From Acidimicrobiia bacterium (GTDB lineage Bacteria; Actinomycetota; Acidimicrobiia; Spongiisociales; ZC4RG35), in the NCBI GenBank assembly GCA_028284765.1, contig JANQRA010000012.1, positions 58,082 to 122,081 on the forward strand: a DNA stretch of 64,000 nucleotides, read 5' to 3'. Numbering within the stretch: position 1 is the first letter of the stretch; each line of letters opens with the position of its first letter. Of this stretch, positions 16,458-24,082 are shown one piece after another. The position numbers and the translations under genes were made by a program. The notes under the pieces are model-generated. The model was given only the letters and a program-made list of their open reading frames with translations, ran no database searches and was not told where the DNA came from.

Positions 16458-17449
16458 AGCTCGAGCCACTCGCCATGTGGCTGGGCCAATCCGATTCTCT
16501 CGAGACCAGATCCCACGTCTATGCAGAGGTCGGCCCCTGCCGCTTCCTTATCGAGCCATTCCATCGAGATTCTGGCCACCGGTCTTCTCAGCCGTTCCTC
16601 ATCGACGATGCGCGATAGTCGCCGACGATCCTCACGGCCGAACTGGTTGAGGATGAAAGAGTTGATAACGACTGCCGACTCACCCTCGGGGAGGGCATCG
16701 AAGACCTCCACAAGTGTCTGTAAAGCGTCACCCGCCACTAGCTCCGTCGGCACTGACCAGGTGATGTCGATGGCGGCCAGCAGTCGCTCCCGTCTTTCGT
16801 GGTGTTCGGGCCATATCAGAGCCTCCAGCCAGAGACGATCATCCTCCACGTGTACGTCGATTGGGTTGAGGTCGAGCCCCACACGTGACAGGACCATCAG
16901 TTCGTGTGGTGTGACCGGTTCTCCTCGCATCTCCGTCGTGAGGCGGACCCTTGAGTCCTTTGGTCCCCAAGTTGTCTCGCCCCATCGATACGCGTAGCGA
17001 TCAAATCCGAGATTCAGACCCCCGCTGGTTCCGAAATCGATGAGGTGGAACTCCTGGGTACCGGTGGCCCAGAGTGCCGGCACGAGTGCGACACATCTTC
17101 GGGGCTCGTTCGTCTGGGTGTATTTGGTACGGCCAATCTCGGCGATCTCCCCCCGCCGGCTGAGGACGAAATCCCTGAAGGGACCACCCGACTCTCTCAC
17201 CGGCAGAGGGTCACTGCCGAGATTCTCATAGAAGGCGGCAAGGTCGTGGTTCTGATCCTTCAGCAACAAGAACTGAACACCAGCAAACAACATGTTCTGC
17301 CGCGGCGGGTTTTCGATTGAGTTGAGAACCTCGAGAAGCTCAGAGTCGGATGCCACGACCTCGTTGAGGTGGTGGTACAGCGGCGAGGTTTCGAAGTAGA
17401 CGCCGTAGGCGCGCGCCTGGTCGGGTGACAGGGGTGGAGGGCCTGTCAG
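16442..17449 (-). CDS. DUF2332 family protein (probable CTG start)
   Basis: 335 residues from CTG 17449. DUF2332 proteins are cytosolic and of unknown function; sequence features include TSPLYHHL, QNMLFAGVQFLLL, and the segment DFGTSGGLNLGFDRYAYRWG, which resembles a methyltransferase-like glycine loop. GGGAG (17455-17459) lies 5 bases before a CTG that overlaps the rnhA stop as CTGA, and the family-conserved region begins soon after. An in-frame TTG at 17500 would overlap rnhA by 55 bases and adds residues without similarity. Third gene of the phosphatase-rnhA-DUF2332 operon. Confidence 0.8.
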   Translation of the reverse strand: MTGPPPLSPDQARAYGVYFETSPLYHHLNEVVASDSELLEVLNSIENPPRQNMLFAGVQFLLLKDQNHDLAAFYENLGSDPLPVRESGGPFRDFVLSRRGEIAEIGRTKYTQTNEPRRCVALVPALWATGTQEFHLIDFGTSGGLNLGFDRYAYRWGETTWGPKDSRVRLTTEMRGEPVTPHELMVLSRVGLDLNPIDVHVEDDRLWLEALIWPEHHERRERLLAAIDITWSVPTELVAGDALQTLVEVFDALPEGESAVVINSFILNQFGREDRRRLSRIVDEERLRRPVARISMEWLDKEAAGADLCIDVGSGLERIGLAQPHGEWLELYARP

Positions 17450-18087
17450 AAGATCTCCCGGCGATAGGCCGTGGCAAGCGCGTCTGCGTATTCGTTCCAA
17501 CGGTTACCGCTGTGCGCCTTGATCCACAGGATGTTGGCTTTGGGTCTGGCCTGTGCAAGTGCGTACGCCTCTTGGACCAGTTCGAGGTTGGCAATAGGCC
17601 CCGGAGACTTCTTCTTCCAACCCTTCGCCTTCCAGCCTTCAGCCCATTGGGTGATGATGTTCACCACCAGTTGGGAATCCGTGTAGATGTTGGTCGGTGT
17701 GTCGGGAGGCACCATGTTGAGCCCAGCGATCATGGCCGTCAGTTCCATACGGTTGTTGGTCGTGTGAGGCTCTGACCCATGGTCTTCCCTGACGACCTGA
17801 CCATCGACCACAAGCACAGCTCCCCAGCCGCCAGGGCCGGGATTGCCTTCCGATGCCCCGTCGGTGAAGACGCCGGTCTGAGGCCCATCGTGGTAGTTGG
17901 CCAGGACTTCGGCGATGGACAGGTCTCGGTTCTTTGACCTACTCGGTGTTGACGCTGATGCTTGGGGCTCACCTTTGTTCCGACAGTCCATGCACTGCTT
18001 CGGAGTCCAACTCGGGTACTTCTCCTTCACCTGCGTTGGAAGGTCAAACGACTTCCCGCAGGTTTGGCAGGCGAACTCCCCGCTCAC
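17446..18087 (-). CDS. rnhA: ribonuclease HI with N-terminal zinc-ribbon-like domain
   Basis: 213 residues. An N-terminal four-Cys knuckle (Cys7, Cys10, Cys32, Cys35) and a linker precede a full RNase HI domain from about residue 70. Catalytic acidic residues are Asp76 (TDGASEGNPG), Glu115 (NRMELTA), Asp137 (YTDSQLVV) and the C-terminal Asp in NEYADALA, with KAHSG nearby. It degrades the RNA of RNA-DNA hybrids. The Cys knuckle is not the usual eukaryotic hybrid-binding domain and may bind zinc. The ATG overlaps the stop of the tandem phosphatase gene (ATGA); compare the mycobacterial fused RNase HI/acid phosphatase. Confidence 0.93.
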   Translation of the reverse strand: MSGEFACQTCGKSFDLPTQVKEKYPSWTPKQCMDCRNKGEPQASASTPSRSKNRDLSIAEVLANYHDGPQTGVFTDGASEGNPGPGGWGAVLVVDGQVVREDHGSEPHTTNNRMELTAMIAGLNMVPPDTPTNIYTDSQLVVNIITQWAEGWKAKGWKKKSPGPIANLELVQEAYALAQARPKANILWIKAHSGNRWNEYADALATAYRREIF

Positions 18088-19349
18088 TCGAGATCCTCGA
18101 GATGGGTCGCAACCGCGTAGTCGAGGATCTGGGGGCCTGAGTCGGTCCGGGCGATGTGGGTAACTGAAGTGTTGGCCGGGGTGAAGAGCGACTCCGCGTG
18201 AGTGTCGGTGGTCTTGGTGAGAGACGAGATGTAGGAGCGGATCGCTCCGCCGTGTGCGACCACCAACGTCTGTGAGCCCTCGCGATGCTCGACCCGATCG
18301 ATTGCACTACCGAAACGGGTAGCCAATTGTGTCCAGGTCTCACCGGTCTTTCCTCTAGGCAGGTCTTCTCCATCCCGGAAGATTTTCTCCATCTCTCCGG
18401 GGAACCGCTCATGAATCTCTTGGGTGGTGAGACCCTCCCACTCGCCCATGTTGACTTCCATGAAGTCTTCGTCCGGTATTGGTCCGTTCAGTGACACCTG
18501 CTGTGCGGTCGAAAAGGCGCGCTTGAGTGGGGACGAGTACACCAGGTCGTGCTGGCCATACGCCTTGCCGAGGGACTCGGCTTGACGGAGGCCGACCTCG
18601 TCAAGACCCCAGTCGCCCTGTCCTTGCCACATTCCGCGGACGTTGGCTTCGGTTCGGCCATGTCTGATGAGCGCGATCACGTCGTCACCGTCGTCGAGAT
18701 AGCTCTGCACGAGTTTGGAGACCGGGCCCAAGTGCCCGGTGTCATTGAAGACTGCGAGTCTGGGATGTCCGAACTGGTGGTAGATCCTGGTGATGCCGGT
18801 GTTCGAGGTGAAGGAGTGGACTCGCCCCTTGACTCCGGCCATGTGTCGGTGGAGGACCGACTGCATGAAGCCACCATGGGTGACCACTGCCACCCGCTCG
18901 TTGTCACCCATCTTGGCGAACAGTTCGTCGACGGCACCTAGGGCTCGCTTTGTGGCTTGGTCGAGAGACTCCCCGGTGCCCCCAAAAGGGATGCTCCGAT
19001 CTTCGAGGGCGGCTTTGAGTTCGTCACCGTGCTGTTCTTGCACCTCGGTGAAGTGTTTGCCCTCCCACTCGCCCATGTTGATCTCCATGAAGCGATCGTC
19101 GATGACCACTTCTTCTGAGAACGACTCTGCCGTGAGACGTGCCCGTTGCAACGGCGATGAGATGACTGCGTCAAACTCCCAGTCGGAAAGGCGTCTACCC
19201 AGGGCGTCGAGCGTGTCGACACCGTGGTCGGAGAGCGGACCGTCGGTCTGACCGTTCCAGATCCCGTCAACGTTGGCCTGCGATTCGGCATGACGAACAA
19301 AGACGATCTCTTTGCGGTCGAAACGGGGTGGGTAGGGCTGACCTTTCAC
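18084..19349 (-). CDS. tandem histidine phosphatase (two phosphoglycerate-mutase-like domains)
   Basis: 421 residues made of two complete histidine-phosphatase domains. Domain 1 has VRHAES with His20 and VTHGG with His158; domain 2 has IRHGRTE with His230 and VAHGG near residue 372. Both also repeat ISSPLQRA/YSSPLKRA and the block FMEINMGEWEG/FMEVNMGEWEG, which shows a recent internal duplication. Such domains hydrolyse small phosphoesters such as alpha-ribazole phosphate or phosphoglycerate. GTG start with TAATCT 7 bases upstream (leaderless). It is the first gene of an operon with rnhA and DUF2332. Confidence 0.9.
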   Translation of the reverse strand: MKGQPYPPRFDRKEIVFVRHAESQANVDGIWNGQTDGPLSDHGVDTLDALGRRLSDWEFDAVISSPLQRARLTAESFSEEVVIDDRFMEINMGEWEGKHFTEVQEQHGDELKAALEDRSIPFGGTGESLDQATKRALGAVDELFAKMGDNERVAVVTHGGFMQSVLHRHMAGVKGRVHSFTSNTGITRIYHQFGHPRLAVFNDTGHLGPVSKLVQSYLDDGDDVIALIRHGRTEANVRGMWQGQGDWGLDEVGLRQAESLGKAYGQHDLVYSSPLKRAFSTAQQVSLNGPIPDEDFMEVNMGEWEGLTTQEIHERFPGEMEKIFRDGEDLPRGKTGETWTQLATRFGSAIDRVEHREGSQTLVVAHGGAIRSYISSLTKTTDTHAESLFTPANTSVTHIARTDSGPQILDYAVATHLEDLE

Positions 19350-19411
19350 GATGGCGAGATTAAGCCGGGCTCACCGAAAACCCGGATTCGACGCCGTCCG
19401 GGCGAATTCTG

Positions 19412-19448
19412 TAGGTTTCGAATAATCTCGAAAGAAGGAGAAAACTAA
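19412..19448 (+). promoter_or_regulatory. promoter and Shine-Dalgarno of membrane protein gene
   Basis: TAATCT at 19423-19428 and AAGGAG at 19435-19440, then 8 bases to the GTG at 19449. The strong Shine-Dalgarno marks this as one of the minority of leadered genes. Confidence 0.5.
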
Positions 19449-20150
19449 GTGTCATTCTGGGACCGATTGGTCGAAGAAGCACGATCGCTTGGTGAGCTGA
19501 CCCTCGAATGGGCAATCCTCATCGGCGTTGCCCTACTTGTACTGATTGTCGGACGCTGGATCGCACGTCTCATCCGCAGGATCGTGACGGGGCTCTTGGG
19601 CGCATCCATCCTCGACGGGGTTTGGGAGCGTTCAGGTGTCAACCGAGCGATGGCAAACACCGATCAGACCCCCGCGACGGTGGTCGGAACGGTTGTGTAT
19701 GCCTACCTGATGATCGCCGTGGTCCTCGTGGCAGTCCGGGTGCTCCGACTCGACACGATCGAAGTGTTGCTCCAGGACCTTCTCCTGTGGATCCCGCAGT
19801 TGATTCTGGCCGCAATCGTGGTTCTCATCGCAGCAGCCGCTGCGAGCTGGACCAAGGACTTGGTACAGCCATTCGCCGAGAGCCGAGGCCTCGGTTGGCT
19901 CGACAACCTGGTGTACATCGCCATCCTCGTCTTGGGCGTGGTTTTCGCTCTGGACATAGTGAACATCTCGTTCGCCGAGGAAGTTCTTCAGATCGTCATC
20001 GCCGCCTTCGCAGTTGCTTTCGCAATCGCATTTGGCGTCGGTGGCATCGACACCGCCAAGCTGTGGTGGAGGGAATACGGAACTCCGTCTTCCTTCAAGA
20101 ACGCAGGCGGCTCGGGCGGCTCCGGTGGTGGAGACCAGGCCAGCCACTAA
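19449..20150 (+). CDS. TM-helix-repeat membrane protein, mechanosensitive-channel-like
   Basis: 233 residues, about five membrane helices, resembling the conserved TM-helix region found in MscS-related proteins: LIGVALLVLIVGRWIARLIRR near the N-terminus and the Gly/Ala-rich FAVAFAIAFGVGGIDTAKLW pore-like helix at about residue 190. The MscS beta domain is absent. The tail is low-complexity Gly/Ser. Role could be an osmotic channel or scaffold. GTG start set by AAGGAG 8 bases upstream. Followed directly by a strong intrinsic terminator. Confidence 0.75.
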   Translation: MSFWDRLVEEARSLGELTLEWAILIGVALLVLIVGRWIARLIRRIVTGLLGASILDGVWERSGVNRAMANTDQTPATVVGTVVYAYLMIAVVLVAVRVLRLDTIEVLLQDLLLWIPQLILAAIVVLIAAAAASWTKDLVQPFAESRGLGWLDNLVYIAILVLGVVFALDIVNISFAEEVLQIVIAAFAVAFAIAFGVGGIDTAKLWWREYGTPSSFKNAGGSGGSGGGDQASH

Positions 20151-20169
20151 GAACGTCCAACTACTGGAA

Positions 20170-20195
20170 GAGGGGCCCGTATGGGCCCCTCTTTT
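20170..20195 (+). terminator. intrinsic terminator
   Basis: Nine-base perfect stem GAGGGGCCC/GGGCCCCTC with the loop GTAT, followed by TTTT. It lies 20 bases after the stop of the membrane protein gene. Confidence 0.9.
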
Positions 20196-20201
20196 CGTTT
20201 C

Positions 20202-20288
20202 TGGGTTCAACCAGACCGGCATGAACCCACCACAGTCGCGTAGTTTCGGAAGATGGGAACCAGCGCACTGCTGGCTTCCGAAGGGAGG
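20202..20288 (+). promoter_or_regulatory. control region with two inverted repeats
   Basis: TGGGTTCA (20202-20209) and TGAACCCA (20222-20229) form a perfect 8-base inverted repeat spaced by 12. A TAGTTT box follows at 20241-20246. A second perfect inverted repeat, TTCGGAAG (20245-20252) and CTTCCGAA (20275-20282), encloses CCAGC/GCTGG and ends at the Shine-Dalgarno GGGAGG (20283-20288). These could be operator sites around a single promoter. Confidence 0.45.
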
Positions 20289-20293
20289 TACGC

Positions 20294-20650
20294 ATGTTCG
20301 CCACACGCGCCATGCAGATTCAGGCTGTCGCCTTTCTCGCCTTCGGGCTCGTGCTCTTCATCATCCCCGATGTCTACAACGAGCTCTTTGGTTGGGAAGA
20401 TGCCGACACCGTCCTCGGACGACTGATAGGAGCCACGTTCATTGGACTTGGCTGGGTCGAGCTGAACTCGGCGAGACGAGGTGATGCTCTGCCGTTCGCG
20501 GTGGTCCCGACACTGCTGGTGCTCGCCTTTGTCTGGGAGATGACGGCTGACACGTTTGCCGGGCCGGACGAATGGATCTGGTTCAACGGCGGCGTCTCGG
20601 CAGCATTCGCCGTGATGATGTGGGCGGCCGTCTTCTCAGACAGTCGCTAA
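20294..20650 (+). CDS. small four-helix membrane protein, unknown function
   Basis: 118 residues with about four predicted membrane helices (residues 9-28, 43-58, 66-84, 96-113) and few charged residues outside short loops. No domain recognised. GGGAGG lies 5 bases before the ATG, one of the stronger ribosome-binding sites here. It is monocistronic, flanked by terminators on both sides, and its upstream region holds two inverted repeats that suggest regulation. Confidence 0.7.
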   Translation: MFATRAMQIQAVAFLAFGLVLFIIPDVYNELFGWEDADTVLGRLIGATFIGLGWVELNSARRGDALPFAVVPTLLVLAFVWEMTADTFAGPDEWIWFNGGVSAAFAVMMWAAVFSDSR

Positions 20651-20655
20651 CAAAG

Positions 20656-20685
20656 AAGGGAGGGCCCGATCGCGGGCCCTCCCTT
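20656..20685. terminator. bidirectional terminator
   Basis: Twelve-base perfect stem AAGGGAGGGCCC/GGGCCCTCCCTT with a six-base loop, between the stops of two convergent genes. The minus-strand copy is followed by CTTTG, and the plus-strand copy by a short T/A tract, so it can end transcription from both sides. Confidence 0.85.
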
Positions 20686-20709
20686 ATTGAAAGCGCGATC
20701 CGACTGCCG

Positions 20710-22770
20710 CTAGCCGATGAAGGCCGAGGCGAAGATCAGCGAGACGATCGTCATGACCTTGATGACGATGTTCATGGCCGGACCGGAAGTGTCCTTGAAG
20801 GGATCGCCAACCGTGTCACCGATGACTGCCGCTTTGTGGGAGTCGCTTCCCTTGCCGCCAAAGGCGCCGGTCTCGATGAACTTCTTGGCGTTGTCCCAAG
20901 CTCCACCCGAGTTGGCCATGAAGATGGCGAGCAGGAATCCGGTGACCAGGGCACCGCCGAGGAGACCGCCGAGCATCTCCACGTCGTAGAAACCAACGAC
21001 CAATGGGAGGGCGATAGCGAGCGCACCAGGAATGATCATCTCCCGGAGGGCACCGGCCGTCGCAATATCGACACAGGAGGTGTAGTCGGGCTTGGCTTCC
21101 GGATCGCCTTCTTTGAGACCCTTGATCTCGCGGAACTGGCGACGAACCTCCTCGATCATCGTATTGGCCGCTCGTCCCACTGCATTCATGGTCAGAGCAG
21201 CGAACAGGAACGGGAACATCGCCCCGATGAAGAGACCGATGGTGACTGGCGCTCGCGAGATATCGATGGACTCGAGATTCACCGCCTGAGTGAATGCGTT
21301 GAATAGAGCCAAGGCTGTGACAGCAGCAGAGGCGATGGCAAAGCCCTTCGCGATGGCGGCCGTTGTGTTCCCGAGCGAGTCGAGCGCGTCAGTCGCCTCT
21401 CGAACCTCCGGGTCGAGGTGCGCCATCTCTGCGATACCGCCTGCGTTGTCTGCAATTGGACCGTATGCGTCGACCGAGATCGTGATACCAAGGGTGGCCA
21501 GCACTCCGATGGCAGCGATGGCAACTCCGTAGATGCCGCCTCCGTCTCCCATCGCCCAGTCGCCTGCCCAGAAGGCGGCGCCGATGCCGGCTGCGACCAC
21601 GAGGACTGAGAAGGCCGCCGAGCGCATCCCTTCGGCAATACCGGAGATGATCACCGTGGCGGGGCCGGTCTGGGACTGGCGAGCGATCTCCTTGACGGTC
21701 TTGTAGTGATCGGATGTGAACCACTCCGAGATCTTTCCGACGAACCAGCCAACGATGAGACCGGCGACAACCGCGATCCAGATGCCAACCCAGTTGTCAA
21801 CGAGGTCTCCGAAGATCCAGTAGGCCAGACCTGCCACACCGGCAGCAGTCACGATCATCGCGAAGTTGGTACCGCGGTGAAGTGCAGCAGCGAGATGCGA
21901 CTCGTCCTTCGCCTTGACCAGGAAAGATCCGATGATCGAGGCGAACATTCCGAGTGAGGCCACAGCAAGCGGGAAGATGATGGCTTCTGCCTGGAACGCA
22001 AGGCCTCCGAAAGCGAGCGCCGAGTAGGCAACGGGAGCCACGATTGACCCAACGTAGGACTCGAAGAGGTCGGCACCCATTCCAGCGACGTCGCCAACGT
22101 TGTCACCAACGTTGTCAGCGATGACGGCCGGGTTGCGAGGATCGTCTTCGGGTATGCCGGCTTCAACCTTGCCGACGAGGTCCGCACCGACGTCAGCAGC
22201 TTTGGTGTAGATACCTCCACCGACACGGGCGAAGAGAGCGATGGAAGAGCCACCGAGACCGATGGCAGTGACGATGTCAACCCAGTCGGGATCGGCCAGC
22301 GGGCCGTCGACGCCGAATAGCCAGAAGCCGAGGCCGACGCCGATGAGGCCAAGGCCGGCCACCGTGAATCCCATGACCGCACCACCGCGGAACGCGACGG
22401 GCAGGGCTGCAGGAATGCCGCCGGTTCGGGCGGCTTCGGTGGTTCGGGCGTTGGCTGCGGTTGCGATGCGCATGCCGACGAATCCGGCGAGTGCTGAGAG
22501 CACAGCGCCGAAGACATAGGCGACGGCACCCCACGGCGCACCCCAGTCGAGCAGTGTGGCGATGAGCACCGCCATCACAACAACGAAGACCGAGACCCAG
22601 GTGTACTCGCGCTTGAGGAAGGCCATTGCGCCTTCCCGAATCGCGGTCGCCAGCTCGACCATGCGCTCGTTGCCCTGGGGGGCAGCCAGCACGGCGCGGG
22701 TGTAATACACGGCCAGCCCAAGGGCGAGCACTCCCGCGACGAGCGCGATGTACAGAATCGTTTCCGTCAT
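20710..22770 (-). CDS. hppA: membrane-bound pyrophosphatase, K+-dependent type
   Basis: 686 residues, about 16 membrane helices. M-PPases use PPi hydrolysis to pump H+ or Na+. The substrate site shows DVGADLVGKVEAGIPEDDPRN, DNVGDNVGD and, at the C-terminus, GDTVGDPFKDTSGPA. In the segment GNTTAAIAKGFA the diagnostic positions carry Ala and Ala, not Lys and Thr; that is the K+-dependent subclass (established for the family), whereas characterised actinobacterial enzymes such as that of Streptomyces are K+-independent. H+ or Na+ specificity cannot be told. Start set at ATG 22770 because GGAGG precedes it and the protein begins with a membrane helix. Confidence 0.95.
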   Translation of the reverse strand: MTETILYIALVAGVLALGLAVYYTRAVLAAPQGNERMVELATAIREGAMAFLKREYTWVSVFVVVMAVLIATLLDWGAPWGAVAYVFGAVLSALAGFVGMRIATAANARTTEAARTGGIPAALPVAFRGGAVMGFTVAGLGLIGVGLGFWLFGVDGPLADPDWVDIVTAIGLGGSSIALFARVGGGIYTKAADVGADLVGKVEAGIPEDDPRNPAVIADNVGDNVGDVAGMGADLFESYVGSIVAPVAYSALAFGGLAFQAEAIIFPLAVASLGMFASIIGSFLVKAKDESHLAAALHRGTNFAMIVTAAGVAGLAYWIFGDLVDNWVGIWIAVVAGLIVGWFVGKISEWFTSDHYKTVKEIARQSQTGPATVIISGIAEGMRSAAFSVLVVAAGIGAAFWAGDWAMGDGGGIYGVAIAAIGVLATLGITISVDAYGPIADNAGGIAEMAHLDPEVREATDALDSLGNTTAAIAKGFAIASAAVTALALFNAFTQAVNLESIDISRAPVTIGLFIGAMFPFLFAALTMNAVGRAANTMIEEVRRQFREIKGLKEGDPEAKPDYTSCVDIATAGALREMIIPGALAIALPLVVGFYDVEMLGGLLGGALVTGFLLAIFMANSGGAWDNAKKFIETGAFGGKGSDSHKAAVIGDTVGDPFKDTSGPAMNIVIKVMTIVSLIFASAFIG

Positions 22771-22780
22771 TTGAGTAGTT

Positions 22781-22821
22781 CCTCCACGGAGATCAGAGAG
22801 ATCGGAGCGGCCGGAAGTATA
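22781..22821 (-). promoter_or_regulatory. hppA -10 box and Shine-Dalgarno
   Basis: On the minus strand TATACT (22816-22821) lies 35 bases before GGAGG (22781-22785), then 10 bases to the ATG. No good -35 hexamer is seen. The expected mRNA 5' end near 22809 lies downstream of the tandem repeats, which would then act as DNA rather than as leader RNA. Confidence 0.55.
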
Positions 22822-22879
22822 GAGAGAGGGGTCCCCCGAAGCCGAAATCGGGACAGATGGAGGCTGTCGATCCCGACAT

Positions 22880-22935
22880 CGAGCCTGCACAACGTTGCGC
22901 GGAGCGGCACGCCATGCAGGTTCGACATCAACGAC
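22880..22935. repeat. 56-bp palindromic repeat, copy 1
   Basis: First of two direct copies that differ at 4 of 56 bases and repeat with a 72-base period. Each copy contains the arms CGAGCCTGCA and TGCAGGTTCG, which pair over 10 bases (one G-T), around a 25-base loop holding the palindrome CAACGTTG. Located between tRNA-Glu(CTC) and the hppA promoter. Confidence 0.9.
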
Positions 22936-22951
22936 CGAGATCGGGATTCCT

Positions 22952-23007
22952 CGAGCCTGCACAACGTTGCTCGTAGCGGCGCGCCATGCAGGTTCGACGT
23001 CAACGAC
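22952..23007. repeat. 56-bp palindromic repeat, copy 2
   Basis: Second copy, beginning 14 bases upstream of the 3' end of the tRNA-Glu gene. Relative to copy 1 the changes are G to T twice and A to G twice; all four lie outside the 10-base pairing arms, so the hairpin is conserved. Confidence 0.9.
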
Positions 23008-23021
23008 GAATCAGTGAGGAG

Positions 23022-23094
23022 CACTCCCGACCAGATTTGAACTGGCGTTACCGGCTTGAGAGGCCGGCGTCCTAGACCGCTAGACGACGGGAGC
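23022..23094 (-). tRNA. tRNA-Glu (anticodon CTC)
   Basis: 73-base cloverleaf on the minus strand without an encoded CCA. Acceptor GCTCCCG pairs with CGGGAGT, the anticodon stem CCGGC/GCCGG closes the loop CTCTCAA, and the T arm contains CAGTTCAAATCTG. Reads GAG. It follows tRNA-Gln by 29 bases and is probably co-transcribed with it. Confidence 0.94.
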
Positions 23095-23123
23095 TGGGTT
23101 GTGTCAGATCATGGTATTTGACC

Positions 23124-23198
23124 TGGCTCGGGGGGAAGGACTCGAACCCTCAATAACAGGGCCAGAACCTGTCGTGTTACCTATTACACCACCCCCGA
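23124..23198 (-). tRNA. tRNA-Gln (anticodon CTG)
   Basis: 75 bases with encoded CCA. Acceptor TCGGGGG pairs with CCCCCGA, the anticodon stem ACAGG/CCTGT closes the loop TTCTGGC (anticodon CUG), and the D arm GGTGTAATAGGTAACAC is typical for tRNA-Gln. First gene of a two-tRNA unit with tRNA-Glu(CTC). Confidence 0.94.
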
Positions 23199-23205
23199 AC
23201 GCGCA

Positions 23206-23240
23206 CACTCCGCAGAGGTACGGAGTGAGGAAAAAGGATA
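23206..23240 (-). promoter_or_regulatory. probable promoter of the tRNA-Gln/tRNA-Glu unit
   Basis: TATCCT on the minus strand (23235-23240) lies about 37 bases upstream of the tRNA. Between them CACTCCG (23206-23212) and CGGAGTG (23221-23227) form a perfect 7-base inverted repeat. Purpose of the repeat is unknown. Confidence 0.4.
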
Positions 23241-23294
23241 ATCGCGGCACTCCGAGAGTGTGAAGTCCGAAGTGCGGACTGCCGATACATCCAC

Positions 23295-23675
23295 ATGCTC
23301 GAATTTGTCATCGGCTATTCCGCAGGAAGTGCCACAGCCAGCCGCGCCGCCTCGCTGGCAAGGAGTGCCGCCGTGGGTGATGCAACGATCCAGACCAACC
23401 GGATCGAAGACCTCAACGAGAGGATCGATTCGATGGCGCTGGTCCTGCGCGCGATGTGGGCTCTCATGGAAGAGAGCGGTGTGACCACGGAGCAACTGGT
23501 TGCCAAGATCGAAGAACTCGATCTTCTCGATGGGCACGAGGACGGCGCAATGGCCCAACGAGCACCCATCGATTGCCCGTCGTGTGACTCCAAAGTTGCG
23601 CCCGGACTCTCGGCCTGTCAGTTCTGCGGAGCCGCCGTTGAGACCGAAGACGAGCATCCTTTGGGCGGGGTCTAA
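23295..23675 (+). CDS. zinc-ribbon-tailed small protein, unknown function
   Basis: 126 residues. An Ala/Ser-rich helical N-terminus is followed by a coiled-coil-like segment (NRIEDLNERIDSMALVLRAMW, residues 36-56) and a C-terminal zinc ribbon with CPSC and CQFC near residues 94-111. Such double CxxC tails often mediate nucleic acid or protein contacts. Codon usage fits the neighbours. No Shine-Dalgarno is seen at the ATG. It converges on the last gene of the Tad operon and overlaps it by four bases. No function assigned. Confidence 0.7.
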   Translation: MLEFVIGYSAGSATASRAASLARSAAVGDATIQTNRIEDLNERIDSMALVLRAMWALMEESGVTTEQLVAKIEELDLLDGHEDGAMAQRAPIDCPSCDSKVAPGLSACQFCGAAVETEDEHPLGGV

Positions 23676-24082
23676 GGCACCAGCACCGGTCGGGCACCGG
23701 CAGTAGCCCGAACCAGGAATGGGTCGTCGTCATCCACGAACACACCCAGAAGAAGCGGTTCGAACTCTGCAACAAGAGTGACCTCGACCAAGTCCGCACT
23801 GACCAGAACATCCATGTCGACCACGGAGATCGATTGCCAATCGACAGCCGCAGACACAAGTCCTGTGGCTCGATTGGCTTCGAGGATCAGTTCACCCGAC
23901 TCCCGGTAGACGCTCTCGTCAATGCCGGACGCGCCAGCGATAGCCGCTGAATCCGCCACCGCCGCCAGCTCTCTTTGCAACATCAGCCCTCTCCAATAGT
24001 CCAGCCCGAGTCCCCCGAACAACAGCAGCAGAATCGAAAGGCCGAGCACCCAAATGGTCACGGAACCGCGTTCATCGGTCAC
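23672..24082 (-). CDS. TadG-like pilus-assembly protein
   Basis: 136 residues. The N-terminus ERGSVTIWV with a single following helix (LGLSILLLLFGGLGLDYWRG) and the LQRELAAVADSAAIAGA segment match the TadG-like N-terminal domain of Flp pilus assembly proteins. There is no Glu at +5 after the Gly, as usual for TadG. The extracellular part is short (about 85 residues). Last gene of the minus-strand Tad operon, overlapping the preceding TadE-like gene by four bases. Confidence 0.8.
   Translation of the reverse strand: MTDERGSVTIWVLGLSILLLLFGGLGLDYWRGLMLQRELAAVADSAAIAGASGIDESVYRESGELILEANRATGLVSAAVDWQSISVVDMDVLVSADLVEVTLVAEFEPLLLGVFVDDDDPFLVRATAGARPVLVP

Noticed and set aside
22880..23007. CRISPR-like direct repeats
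   Set aside because: Only two copies with a 16-base interval, internal palindromes and no cas genes. Not a CRISPR array.
22767..23024. 85-codon ORF upstream of hppA, overlapping its ATG as ATGA and encoding a repeated peptide
   Set aside because: The frame is open because the 72-base repeat period is a multiple of three. It would start inside the tRNA-Glu 3' end and lies mostly upstream of the hppA -10 box. A leader peptide is not excluded but is unsupported.
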